NCBI GenBank assembly: GCA_934663595.1
Contig: CAKUKM010000066.1
Coordinates: 1 to 6,135, forward strand
Direction of reading: 5' to 3'
Source: an uncultured Clostridia bacterium
GTDB taxonomy: Bacteria; Bacillota; Clostridia; Christensenellales; Aristaeellaceae
Length of the DNA: 6,135 nucleotides
Part shown: piece after piece, positions 1 to 5,817 of the stretch
Numbering within the stretch: the stretch's first letter is position 1
How the letters are laid out: every line of letters starts with the position of its first letter
Translations under genes and position numbers: made by a program
Notes under the pieces: model-generated
Databases searched by the model: none
What the model saw: only the letters and a program-made list of their open reading frames with translations
What the model was told of the DNA's origin: nothing

Positions 1-27
1 GTTGTCCGGTGCAATTTGTGGTGCTAT

Positions 28-161
28 GGGAACCCGTTACCGCTTCGAACTACATAAGATTTTGAGTCGCTTCCCGACTCAAAATCGTGCGATCAAGCGC
101 GGCAGCAGCTGGCTGTCGGCCCTGCCGACCGCGGCAGCAATTGGCTGGCGGTTCTACCACC
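28..161. repeat. Palindromic intergenic repeat, copy 1
   Basis: This is the left-hand copy of a repeat also found at 5672-5774 and 5818-5904. Three landmarks align: GGGAAC at 28-33, a perfect 12-bp inverted repeat at 58-69 and 75-86 around the 5-nt loop CTTCC, and AGCGCGGCAGCA at 96-107. GGGAAC starts exactly 30 nt before the palindrome in all three copies. Past the core, 149-161 matches 5762-5774 at 11 of 13 positions. This copy carries 32 extra nt: GCGGCAGCA occurs at 99-107 and again at 131-139, and between them is a small hairpin (115-120 with 124-129). There is no T-tract after the main stem on either strand, so it is not a classical intrinsic terminator. It lies just beyond, and overlaps, the end of the deacylase gene. 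REP- or MITE-like behaviour is inferred. Confidence 0.8.
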
Positions 162-654
162 CGACTTTAGTGGGGGGTTTGGAGAGGGAGGGGAGAAAAA
201 TGGTCAGGAAATCGTAGGTCTTCATCGCGAGGGATTCGGTGTTGTCGCAGGGGTGGAACGCCAGCTCCTCCGTGTCGTATAGCGCCGCATCCATCAGTAC
301 GCGCACGCGATCTTCAGCGTCAAAGATCAGACCCATCGGGCTTACCGCACCGGGATAGGTCGAGAGCAGGAGCGCCATGTCGGATTCATTTGCAAAGGAG
401 AGCCGCGCCGTGCCCGCCTGCCTGGAGATTTCCGAGGTGACAAAATGCGCCTCCGGCGGCGCCAGATATAGGCAGAATACATTGCGACGCTTCGTGGTGA
501 GAAAGTAATTCTTGCATTCCGTCGCGCCCAGAGCCGCGCTCACGGCCGCGCAGTCCGCCATCGTGGCTGCGGGCGCGTGCTTCAGCGTCCGATAAGCGAT
601 GCCCAGAGAATCCAAATAGGCGTATACCTGGTTGCGTATCTGCTCCGTGTTCAT
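154..654 (-). CDS. YbaK/ProX-type aminoacyl-tRNA deacylase
   Basis: A 166-residue protein of the YbaK/ProX editing family. Relatives hydrolyse mischarged tRNA in trans, typically Ala-tRNAPro for the ProX/PrdX branch, in the cytoplasm. The single domain covers roughly residues 5-155. Visible family motifs are CKNYFL (47-52) with the conserved lysine K48, GAVSPMGL (102-109) lining the substrate pocket, and FHPCDNTESL (133-142). The length matches stand-alone family members. The start ATG (652-654) overlaps the stop of the upstream ATPase gene as ATGA, which suggests translational coupling; this is the last gene of the operon. The last dozen residues (from about LPSLSKPP) do not look like the family's usual end, and the TAG stop at 154-156 lies inside the adjacent repeat. 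The family call is firm; the exact tRNA substrate is inferred. Confidence 0.9.
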   Translation of the reverse strand: MNTEQIRNQVYAYLDSLGIAYRTLKHAPAATMADCAAVSAALGATECKNYFLTTKRRNVFCLYLAPPEAHFVTSEISRQAGTARLSFANESDMALLLSTYPGAVSPMGLIFDAEDRVRVLMDAALYDTEELAFHPCDNTESLAMKTYDFLTIFLPSLSKPPTKVGW

Positions 655-1625
655 AAACGCCTTAAATCCTTTCCCCGCAAAAGCAGCGGCAGCGTCTGGC
701 TGCGATCCAGCAGGCGCGAGGCCACGCGTTCGCCATAGCGCTCCTGCAGCTGCACCGGCGTCAGATTCGTCGCAATGACCGTGTGCCGCTTGTTCGCCAT
801 GCGCTCGTTTAAAAGCGTGAATAAGTATTCCACCGTGATGTTCCGCATCATCGGCTCCGTGCCCAAATCGTCGATCAGCAATAGCGGCGCCTCGAGCAGC
901 GAAGAAAATCCGTCGAACGATTCATCGCTGCCAACGTGCTGCTTGCGCATCGCCTCGAACAGCTTGAACGCCGTTACGCGCACCGCGGATAGCCCGCGAT
1001 CGGTCACGCGCGCGTAAATGCAGTTCAGCAGGAACGTCTTGCCCAAACCGCCCGCGCCCGTCAGAAGCAGATTGCGGCATTTCGAATCGGGAAATTCGTT
1101 CGCATACGCCTCGCAAAGCTCCCGCGCGCGCGCCATCTGCGCCCGCTGCCCGTCCTCTTCCGGGAATCGATTTAAATTAAAGGCCGCAAAATTCTGCTCG
1201 TCTACGCCCGCCATCGAGCCGTCCTCGTGCTGCAGTGTCCGCAGGCGCGCCTCAAAGCAATCGCAGAATCGGGCGGGCGCGTCGCCCACATACCCGGTGT
1301 CGCGGCAAATCGGACAGCGATAGCGCATTTCGAGGGAATCTTCCTCCAGCCCGAGCGCCTTTAAGCGGCGACGGATCTCCGCGTTGTTCGCAATTCCCTG
1401 ATTGCGCATTTTTTCCGCCGCCGCCGTGCGTGCCTCCTGCGTCGGGAGCGATAGAATCGTGCGCATCGTGTTCAGCGCGAGCGAAACATTGTCTGCGCGC
1501 AGACGGGCGATCTCGGGATCGCGCGCTTCCGCCTCGCGCGTGCGCGCATTCAGCTCCGCATCGTCCGCCGCGCGCTGCCGGGCATAGTCCTCCAGCAGAT
1601 TCCTGACATATTCAGAACGGGTCAT
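651..1625 (-). CDS. DnaC/DnaI-like helicase-loader ATPase with zinc motif
   Basis: A 324-residue AAA+ ATPase of the DnaC/DnaI type, expected to help load the replicative helicase onto DNA. The N-terminal part (about 1-95) is charged and helical. A probable zinc-binding segment follows, CPIC (104-107), DTGY and CDC (121-123), typical of clostridial relatives. The ATPase domain shows Walker A GAGGLGKT (190-197), Walker B LLLIDDLG (248-255), a sensor-1-like TVIATNL (282-288) and an arginine-finger-like ASRLLDRS (302-309). I chose the ATG at 1623-1625 because GGAGGG (1633-1638) lies 7 nt upstream; a longer reading frame reaches 1724 but would overlap the NUDIX gene and lacks such a site. The gene starts 31 nt after the NUDIX stop and overlaps the deacylase start. 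The DnaD-like gene three positions upstream is a natural partner. The role as loader is inferred from the family. Confidence 0.9.
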   Translation of the reverse strand: MTRSEYVRNLLEDYARQRAADDAELNARTREAEARDPEIARLRADNVSLALNTMRTILSLPTQEARTAAAEKMRNQGIANNAEIRRRLKALGLEEDSLEMRYRCPICRDTGYVGDAPARFCDCFEARLRTLQHEDGSMAGVDEQNFAAFNLNRFPEEDGQRAQMARARELCEAYANEFPDSKCRNLLLTGAGGLGKTFLLNCIYARVTDRGLSAVRVTAFKLFEAMRKQHVGSDESFDGFSSLLEAPLLLIDDLGTEPMMRNITVEYLFTLLNERMANKRHTVIATNLTPVQLQERYGERVASRLLDRSQTLPLLLRGKDLRRL

Positions 1626-1632
1626 AGCATTG

Positions 1633-1638
1633 CCCTCC
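1633..1638 (-). promoter_or_regulatory. Shine-Dalgarno site fixing the ATPase start
   Basis: Read on the minus strand this is GGAGGG, 7 nt before the ATG at 1623-1625. It decides the start against the upstream in-frame ATGs at 1640 and 1724. It lies in the 31-nt gap after the NUDIX stop codon. Confidence 0.8.
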
Positions 1639-1656
1639 ATGATTGGTTGATAGCCG

Positions 1657-2118
1657 TCAATCGGTGATTTCCGGATCGCCGACGCTTTCGTTGCCCAGAT
1701 AAAACGGGCGCGGAAGGCCCGCATGCAGATTCATGATCGCGCGGCGCAGTCTGGACGGATAGAGCGGCGCTGCGTTCAGCGTGGCGATGGGCAGCCATTC
1801 AAAGCCCAGCTGATTCTGATCGGCATGCGTCGCCCTTCCGGTCTCTCCGAGATAGTCGCACAAAAACACGATATCGACCCGGTGGTGCGGCTCGCCCTGC
1901 GCGCCTTCAATGATGAACGCGGCTTCCTTCGCCCGAACCGAGACGCCGGTTTCTTCGGCAACCTCGCGCTCCGCGGCATTCGGCAGCAGCTCGCCCGCGC
2001 GCTGTCCGCCGCCCGGCATGATGAAAAACATTCCGTCCCGGTCGCGCACCCGGATCGCCAGCATGCGGCCGTTTTGAATGACCAGCGCCTTTGCCGAAAC
2101 GCGGATGCTCCTGCTCAT
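1657..2118 (-). CDS. NUDIX hydrolase
   Basis: A 153-residue NUDIX-fold protein, a family that hydrolyses nucleoside diphosphates linked to another group, using divalent metal. The full Nudix box GX5EX7REUXEEXGU is present at residues 37-59: G37, E43, R51-E52, E55-E56, G58. The fold spans about residues 4-135, the usual size for a single-domain member. The substrate cannot be read from the sequence; likely classes include damaged nucleotides, NDP-sugars or ADP-ribose. The ATG at 2116-2118 overlaps the TGA of the SdpI-like gene (ATGA). No good ribosome site precedes it, so translation probably depends on termination of the upstream gene. It sits between two replication-type genes of the same operon, which makes a nucleotide-pool role attractive, but that is inference. 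Confidence 0.92.
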   Translation of the reverse strand: MSRSIRVSAKALVIQNGRMLAIRVRDRDGMFFIMPGGGQRAGELLPNAAEREVAEETGVSVRAKEAAFIIEGAQGEPHHRVDIVFLCDYLGETGRATHADQNQLGFEWLPIATLNAAPLYPSRLRRAIMNLHAGLPRPFYLGNESVGDPEITD

Positions 2119-2489
2119 CGGCCGGTTTTTCGCGTGCCGTCGTCGTTAAACGTCCGCTTCAGCGCCGCCTCCGCCGGGAAGAGAGAGACAATCAGCGCCG
2201 CGCACTGGACGAGCAGCAGCGCGCTTGCAACCGCGCCGATCGTCGCCGAATCGCTGCGATAGAACGGAATTGCAATCAGCGCGGAGAGGATCAGCATGCT
2301 CCACCCCAGCTTCCACCAGAGCCGCCCGCAATAATCGTGGGCGAATTTCCACGTGTCCATGTTTTTCATCGAGCGCGTCGTCCGGTAGCCGAGCAGCGCG
2401 TTGATGCGCTTGGGACAGTGCTTCCACATTGCCCAGCCGGCGATGATCACAATTGCGGGAACCAGCAGATCAAACAGGAAAAGAGACAT
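2115..2489 (-). CDS. SdpI/YhfL-family membrane protein
   Basis: A 124-residue membrane protein of the SdpI family. Three hydrophobic segments are visible at about 6-24, 60-77 and 83-104. Between the first two lies the family signature: CPKRIN (25-30), GYRTTRSMKN (34-43) and W47-K-F-A-H. The tail ALKRTFNDDG (109-118) is also usual for this domain. In Bacillus subtilis SdpI gives immunity to the SdpC cannibalism toxin; most short relatives have no known function, and no toxin gene is seen here. The start is supported by AGGAGG (2498-2503), 8 nt upstream of the ATG. The gene begins 25 nt after the DnaD-like stop and overlaps the NUDIX start by 4 nt. The family call is strong; function is unknown. 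Confidence 0.85.
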   Translation of the reverse strand: MSLFLFDLLVPAIVIIAGWAMWKHCPKRINALLGYRTTRSMKNMDTWKFAHDYCGRLWWKLGWSMLILSALIAIPFYRSDSATIGAVASALLLVQCAALIVSLFPAEAALKRTFNDDGTRKTGR

Positions 2490-2497
2490 CGCATTCG

Positions 2498-2503
2498 CCT
2501 CCT
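2498..2503 (-). promoter_or_regulatory. Strong Shine-Dalgarno site of the SdpI-like gene
   Basis: AGGAGG on the minus strand, 8 nt ahead of the ATG at 2487-2489, inside the 25-nt gap after the DnaD-like gene. It shows that the SdpI/NUDIX pair has its own translation entry point within the operon. Confidence 0.75.
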
Positions 2504-2514
2504 AATTGAAGAAG

Positions 2515-3945
2515 CTATTTGTTTTCGCCGTCGGTCAGATCCACAAAGAAGCCCTCGAAATCCTTTTCGGTGTAGGTGCGCTGCTCGTAATTGAGCGCGG
2601 GATTGGATTCCGGGGCGCGCTTGCCGTGGCTTTCGTGCGCCGCGCGCGCGGATTCCACATCCGAAACGCCCGCCCTTTTCCATTCCGAAAGGAGCTTGTC
2701 CATGTATTTGATCGGAAGCTGCATGCCGCGCGCACACTCCGCCGCATAGCGAATCAGATCCTCGGAATATTCCTTTTCCCATTCGGAATAGCGCGCGAGA
2801 TCGTCCATCTGCGGCCGGCGATCGGTTCCGCAGAGCTCCAGTATGCCGCGCACGGCCTCGAGCGTGCGATTCATATCGCGCACATAGGCCTCGGCCGCCG
2901 CGCCGGTGAACAGCTTCATGCCCGCCCATTTGTCGAGCATCCATTCCAGTTCCTCGAAGCGGCGCTTGTTTTTGCGATTGCACTGCACGGCGGCGAAGCG
3001 AATCGCCTCCGGCTCAAAGCCGCGCGCGAGCATTGCGCCGTAGCTGCGCACCTGTTCGGGCGAGGGCGCGGGGCACGTCGGGCCCATCAGCTCGCGCAGC
3101 ACGCTCTTTGCGCCCTCGAACAGCTCGCCCTCGCCCAGGCGCTTCGTTTCGAGAATGGAATTCAAATAGCTCAGCGACGGCGTGCGCGATTTGGTCGTTT
3201 CTGCGCACGCGTTCAGGATCTCGTCCTCCGAAAAATGCCATTCGCTCACCCATACGGAAACGAGCTTCAGCTCGTCCATCGTGGGCGTGCGGCGAATCGA
3301 CAGGCGCTTGAGCACGGCGTTTGTGATTTTTTCGACGTTTCCATCGATTTCGAGCGCGCGCTCCACATCCTCCAGGCTGCTGATTCCGCGCTCGGCCCAC
3401 GCCGCGGCCTGCTCGTTGACCTTTTTGAAAATGCGCGCGGGATCGGGATTCTTCGATCGCGTTTTCTGAATCTGCGCCTCGACCATGCGCACCACCGCGT
3501 CCTGCGAGAATTTCAGGATCGTGAGCCAGTCGTAGGCCAGGCCGTACTGCTTCGGGCCGATCAGATTGCCGCCGCCGAACAGCGCCTGCAGCCGCGCGTT
3601 GAAATCGCGGTAGGCGTAATAATCCGCGTCCATCGGGTCGCTCGCGCGCTCGGAGCGCATCGAGAGCAGCTGGTACGTCGGCGGCTGATCGGTCATTCGG
3701 CATACCAGTCCCTGGCGCTCCCAATAGGTCATCGCGTTGTAAACCGCGTCCGCCGTCATGTTCAGCGCCGCCGCCATTTCCTCCAGCCCGCCGCCCAGCT
3801 CGGGGTGCAGGCTCAGCATGCGTGCGTACAGATACACGCGCAAAAAGCCGTCCGGCGCGGTCGGCAGGTATTCCAGCAGGAACAGGTTTTCAACGGGCGT
3901 TACATCAAACATCGCCGCGCTCTGGGCAAAACTGCAAAACGGCAT
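2515..3945 (-). CDS. DnaD-like replication protein with four C-terminal-type repeats
   Basis: A 476-residue DnaD-family protein; relatives remodel origin DNA and help helicase loading. An N-terminal winged-helix part lies at about 17-95 (LEEMAAALNMTADAVYNAM region and the YWERQGLV strand-turn). Four segments resembling the DnaD C-terminal helical domain (DDBH2) follow, at about 118-194, 209-276, 281-345 and 366-432. Each has helix, W/Y-rich middle, acidic-hydrophobic helix (for example FSEDEILNAC, YSEDLIRYAA) and a closing YLNSIL or YMDKLLSEWK helix. The tail NYEQRTYTEKDFEGFF (452-467) is a common ending of clostridial relatives. Bacillus subtilis DnaD is about half this length with one such domain. 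I chose the ATG at 3943-3945 because GAGGG (3952-3956) lies 6 nt upstream and a promoter just beyond; the open frame runs further to 4074 but would cross that promoter. First gene of the five-gene operon. Repeat boundaries are by eye. Confidence 0.87.
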   Translation of the reverse strand: MPFCSFAQSAAMFDVTPVENLFLLEYLPTAPDGFLRVYLYARMLSLHPELGGGLEEMAAALNMTADAVYNAMTYWERQGLVCRMTDQPPTYQLLSMRSERASDPMDADYYAYRDFNARLQALFGGGNLIGPKQYGLAYDWLTILKFSQDAVVRMVEAQIQKTRSKNPDPARIFKKVNEQAAAWAERGISSLEDVERALEIDGNVEKITNAVLKRLSIRRTPTMDELKLVSVWVSEWHFSEDEILNACAETTKSRTPSLSYLNSILETKRLGEGELFEGAKSVLRELMGPTCPAPSPEQVRSYGAMLARGFEPEAIRFAAVQCNRKNKRRFEELEWMLDKWAGMKLFTGAAAEAYVRDMNRTLEAVRGILELCGTDRRPQMDDLARYSEWEKEYSEDLIRYAAECARGMQLPIKYMDKLLSEWKRAGVSDVESARAAHESHGKRAPESNPALNYEQRTYTEKDFEGFFVDLTDGENK

Positions 3946-3951
3946 GGCAAT

Positions 3952-3956
3952 CCCTC
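3952..3956 (-). promoter_or_regulatory. Shine-Dalgarno site fixing the DnaD-like start
   Basis: GAGGG on the minus strand with 6 nt to the ATG at 3943-3945. Together with the promoter at 3974-4002 it rules out the longer frame starting at 4074. Confidence 0.7.
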
Positions 3957-3973
3957 TTTCGTTCGATAGAATA

Positions 3974-4002
3974 ATGATACCACAGATCGGTTTTCTTGGC
4001 AA
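3974..4002 (-). promoter_or_regulatory. SigA-type promoter of the five-gene operon
   Basis: On the minus strand, TTGCCA (4002-3997, 5 of 6 to consensus) is followed by a 17-nt spacer and TATCAT (3979-3974, 5 of 6). A TG dinucleotide one base before the -10 makes it an extended -10 element. Transcription should start near 3967, giving a leader of about 20 nt before the DnaD-like ATG. Motif quality and position agree well. Confidence 0.75.
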
Positions 4003-4042
4003 CCGCGCAATGAAGAGCGGCGGACCCGAAGCGCGCTCGAGA

Positions 4043-4071
4043 TTGCTATTTTGGCCAATCGAGGATATAAT
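4043..4071 (+). promoter_or_regulatory. SigA-type promoter of the VanZ-like gene
   Basis: TTGCTA (4043-4048, 4 of 6) and a perfect TATAAT (4066-4071) are separated by 17 nt. Transcription would start near 4078, leaving a leader of about 14 nt that is almost filled by the ribosome site. It points away from the operon promoter; the two -35 boxes are about 40 bp apart. Confidence 0.7.
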
Positions 4072-4079
4072 CAAAGCAT

Positions 4080-4087
4080 GGAGGTGA
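4080..4087 (+). promoter_or_regulatory. Strong Shine-Dalgarno site of the VanZ-like gene
   Basis: GGAGGTGA, an eight-base match to the 16S rRNA 3' end, 4 nt before the ATG at 4092 (7 nt counted from GGAGG). It fixes this start. Confidence 0.8.
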
Positions 4088-4091
4088 TGAA

Positions 4092-4580
4092 ATGTCTATT
4101 TCGGGAATCTGCGCGTATCTGATTCGCGCGCTCGCGTTTGCCGCTGCGGTGGGCGCAATCTACTGTCTTGCGCTCCGGATTTGCAAAAAGCGGATAAGGA
4201 AAACGGGCCTGCTGTGTGTAATGTATCTCTCCGCGGTCACGGAAATTATCGCGCTGCGCTTCGGCATGCCGCCGGTGGAGCGCGAGCTGCAGCTCATGCC
4301 GCTGGAAACGACGCTCTCGGCCCTTCGGGCGGGCGCATGGCCGTTTATTTATCATGTCGGCGGAAATCTCGCGTGGTTCGTGCCGCTCGGAATTTTCATT
4401 CAGCTTCGCTTCCCCGATCGCAATCCGCTCCGCGCGCTGGGACTGGGCGCGCTGCTGTCCGCCGCGCTGGAGGCGCTTCAGTTCGCGCTGTCCACCGGCA
4501 TGACGGATATCGACGACGTTTTCCTCAATGCATTGGGCGCGCTGCTGGGCGCGTGCGCGGTGCGAATTCTGCGCCGATAA
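4092..4580 (+). CDS. VanZ-like integral membrane protein
   Basis: A 162-residue membrane protein of the VanZ-like family. About five hydrophobic segments are visible: 8-30, 38-57, 85-105, 112-133 and 142-159. Family signatures are GGNLAWFVPLG (90-100), the S-x3-E-x2-Q pattern S123, E127, Q130, and TDIDDVFLNALGALLG (138-153) with the conserved acidic cluster and N146. The arginine often found just before the DxDD cluster is replaced by methionine (M137). VanZ itself raises teicoplanin resistance in enterococci, but most homologues in Clostridia are of unknown function, and nothing here suggests a van cluster. The gene has its own promoter and ribosome site and is followed by 171 nt before the next start, so it is probably transcribed alone. 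No convincing terminator was seen. Confidence 0.85.
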   Translation: MSISGICAYLIRALAFAAAVGAIYCLALRICKKRIRKTGLLCVMYLSAVTEIIALRFGMPPVERELQLMPLETTLSALRAGAWPFIYHVGGNLAWFVPLGIFIQLRFPDRNPLRALGLGALLSAALEALQFALSTGMTDIDDVFLNALGALLGACAVRILRR

Positions 4581-4690
4581 GGGCTTTTGCGTTCTGAATC
4601 GCCTGCTTTACGCATACAATGATACTGCAATAAGCGCAAAACGGATTGCGCGGCTGGGCTCGTTACGCGCGAGGAAATCTTCGATTGGAA

Positions 4691-4720
4691 GTATATTCTG
4701 AGCACACGGCGCGCATACTC
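4691..4720 (+). promoter_or_regulatory. Candidate sporulation-sigma (SigG/SigE-like) promoter
   Basis: GTATA (4691-4695), 18 nt of spacer, then CATACTC (4714-4720). This fits the Bacillus SigG consensus GHATR-N18-CATNHTA except for the last base; it also resembles SigE boxes (CATACTCT against CATACANT). A start near 4727 would place the ribosome site at 4740-4746 in a leader of about 25 nt. No good SigA pair was found: TATCAT at 4723-4728 and TACAAT at 4615-4620 both lack a -35 partner. The consensus is recalled from B. subtilis and may differ in this organism. Confidence 0.45.
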
Positions 4721-4739
4721 TGTATCATCAACGCAGTTT

Positions 4740-4746
4740 GGAGGGG
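4740..4746 (+). promoter_or_regulatory. Shine-Dalgarno site of the Myb-like gene
   Basis: GGAGGGG, with 7 nt between GGAGG and the ATG at 4752. It fixes the start of the regulator gene. Confidence 0.75.
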
Positions 4747-4751
4747 ATCCT

Positions 4752-5507
4752 ATGGAGCAGGCGATGCCCAGGACCGGCCGGCATTCCGGTTGGAGCGAAA
4801 AAGAGAATCAAATGTTGTGGGAAACGGCGGACGAGGCGCAGCAGCAGGGTCTGCCGCTGAAGGCCGTATTCGAGCGGGTTGCCGAACAGACCGGCCGCCG
4901 GCCCAACAGCATTCGGAATTACTATTATGCCCAGGTGCGCCAGCGCGAGGACGCGGATCGGCATCCCGCGCGCTTCGTGCCCTTCGCGCCCGAAGAGGTC
5001 GAATGGCTGATGGAGCAGGTGCTGATTGCCCGCGCCGCGGGCCAGAGCGTGCGCTCGTGTTTGCAAAAGCTGTCCGGCGGCGACCACAGCCTGATGCTGC
5101 GCTATCAGAACAAATACCGCGCCGTGGTCAAGAGCCGGCCCGATTACGTGCGCGGCATCGTCTCGCGCCTGAACGATCAGGGCGTCGCCTGCGATACGCC
5201 GACGGTGAATCATCGCGCGCACGCGGACGTCGCCGCCGCCTGTGATTCATTGAATCAGGAGGCGCGGCGCTCGGGAGAACCGGAGCTCGTTCGCGCGTGC
5301 GAAACGCTCGTCCGATGCCTGCGCGACCGAAGAGCGCCGGAAACGGAGCTCAAAAGCGCCGTAGAAGCGCTGATTGGGCCGATAAAAGCCTTCGTCGCCT
5401 GCCCGAGGAACGAGAGAATCGAAAATCTGGACGCCTTCTGCGGAGAAATGATCGAAAAGGTAGGCGCATTGGAAACCAAAATCCCCGTCAGCAGCAGAAT
5501 CGAATAA
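4752..5507 (+). CDS. RsfA-like protein with Myb/SANT-type DNA-binding domain
   Basis: A 251-residue protein whose N-terminus (about 10-63) is a Myb/SANT-like helix-turn-helix: W14-S-E-K-E-N opening helix, W23, a middle helix LKAVFERVAEQTGR (36-49) and the recognition-type helix PNSIRNYYYAQV (51-62). This is the arrangement seen in RsfA-type prespore regulators and related clostridial proteins. Residues 75-127 (FVPFAPEEVEWLMEQV, then LQKLSGGDHSLMLRYQNKYRAV) look like a second, diverged repeat of the same fold. The rest (about 130-251) is helical and charged, with several cysteines, no membrane segment and no domain I recognise. It has a good ribosome site and ends 3 nt before a terminator hairpin, so it is a single-gene unit. 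DNA binding is well supported; sporulation control is inferred from family and promoter. Confidence 0.78.
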   Translation: MEQAMPRTGRHSGWSEKENQMLWETADEAQQQGLPLKAVFERVAEQTGRRPNSIRNYYYAQVRQREDADRHPARFVPFAPEEVEWLMEQVLIARAAGQSVRSCLQKLSGGDHSLMLRYQNKYRAVVKSRPDYVRGIVSRLNDQGVACDTPTVNHRAHADVAAACDSLNQEARRSGEPELVRACETLVRCLRDRRAPETELKSAVEALIGPIKAFVACPRNERIENLDAFCGEMIEKVGALETKIPVSSRIE

Positions 5508-5509
5508 GG

Positions 5510-5547
5510 AACCGCGCATCGAAGATCATCCCTCGATGCGCGGTTTT
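5510..5547 (+). terminator. Intrinsic terminator after the Myb-like gene
   Basis: A perfect 13-bp stem (5510-5522 with 5533-5545), GC-rich in its middle, closes a 10-nt loop and runs into TTTT (5544-5547). The stop codon is at 5505-5507, so the hairpin begins almost at once. The T-tract is short but the stem is strong. Confidence 0.88.
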
Positions 5548-5632
5548 ATAAATGAAGAGATCAAGCAAAAGCGATCATTAAAAACCATTCGTTCCGCAAG
5601 CAAAGCACGCGAAAAAACAGGAACCAAACAAA
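5548..5632. other. A-rich gene-free stretch
   Basis: About 85 nt between the terminator and the first right-hand repeat. It is much richer in A than its surroundings (for example GAAAAAACAG at 5611-5620). I see no open frame, promoter pair or hairpin worth naming. Confidence 0.5.
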
Positions 5633-5663
5633 GCGAATCGAGTCGCTACCCGACTCGATTCGC
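5633..5663. repeat. Variant palindrome, copy 2
   Basis: A perfect 13-bp inverted repeat (5633-5645 with 5651-5663) around the loop CTACC. The inner part GAGTCG-loop-CGACTC is shared with the other copies, but the outer arms are GCGAATC/GATTCGC instead of GATTTT/AAAATC, with both arms changed so that pairing is kept. The GGGAAC and GCGGCAGCA landmarks are absent at the usual distances, so it is a stem-only relative. Confidence 0.8.
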
Positions 5664-5671
5664 GTCAAATT

Positions 5672-5774
5672 GGGAACAGAGTAAGCTTTGCACGCAACCC
5701 AGATTTTGAGTCGCTACCCGGCTCAAAATCGCCCCGACCAAGCGCGGCAGCAAGCGACAGACGGTTCCACCGCC
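5672..5774. repeat. Palindromic intergenic repeat, copy 3
   Basis: GGGAAC (5672-5677), palindrome at 5702-5713 and 5719-5730 around the loop CTACC, and AGCGCGGCAGCA (5741-5752), followed by CGGTTCCACCGCC (5762-5774), which matches 149-161 of copy 1 at 11 of 13 positions. One stem position (T5711 opposite G5721) would be a G-U wobble in RNA. A separate 6-bp GC hairpin follows at 5784-5789 with 5795-5800. The copy lies 146 nt before copy 4. Confidence 0.82.
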
Positions 5775-5817
5775 AGGGCGCAAGCCGCCACCACGGCGGC
5801 GCCGCGACCGGTAAATT

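Noticed and set aside
58..86. Intrinsic terminator for the five-gene operon
   Set aside because: The stem is strong, but no run of T follows on the minus strand, and the same element occurs elsewhere as a repeat. It may still end transcripts, but the sequence alone does not show it.
1626..1724. N-terminal extension of the ATPase frame to 1724
   Set aside because: It overlaps the end of the NUDIX gene and has no ribosome site, while the ATG at 1625 has GGAGGG at 7 nt.
2506..3969. 487-codon open frame on the plus strand opposite the DnaD-like gene
   Set aside because: It mirrors a gene with clear domains, promoter and ribosome site. Its translation is rich in R, A, H and L without motifs, as expected for the opposite strand of high-GC DNA.
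3946..4074. N-terminal extension of the DnaD-like frame to 4074
   Set aside because: It would read through the operon promoter and the divergent region, and the extra residues look non-coding. The ATG at 3945 has a good ribosome site.
4585..4641. Terminator hairpin after the VanZ-like gene
   Set aside because: The only pairing found (4585-4591 with 4635-4641) has 7 bp and a loop of more than 40 nt, without a T-tract.
4728..5222. 164-codon open frame on the minus strand opposite the Myb-like gene
   Set aside because: It is a shadow of a gene with a recognisable domain and has no ribosome site or family motif.
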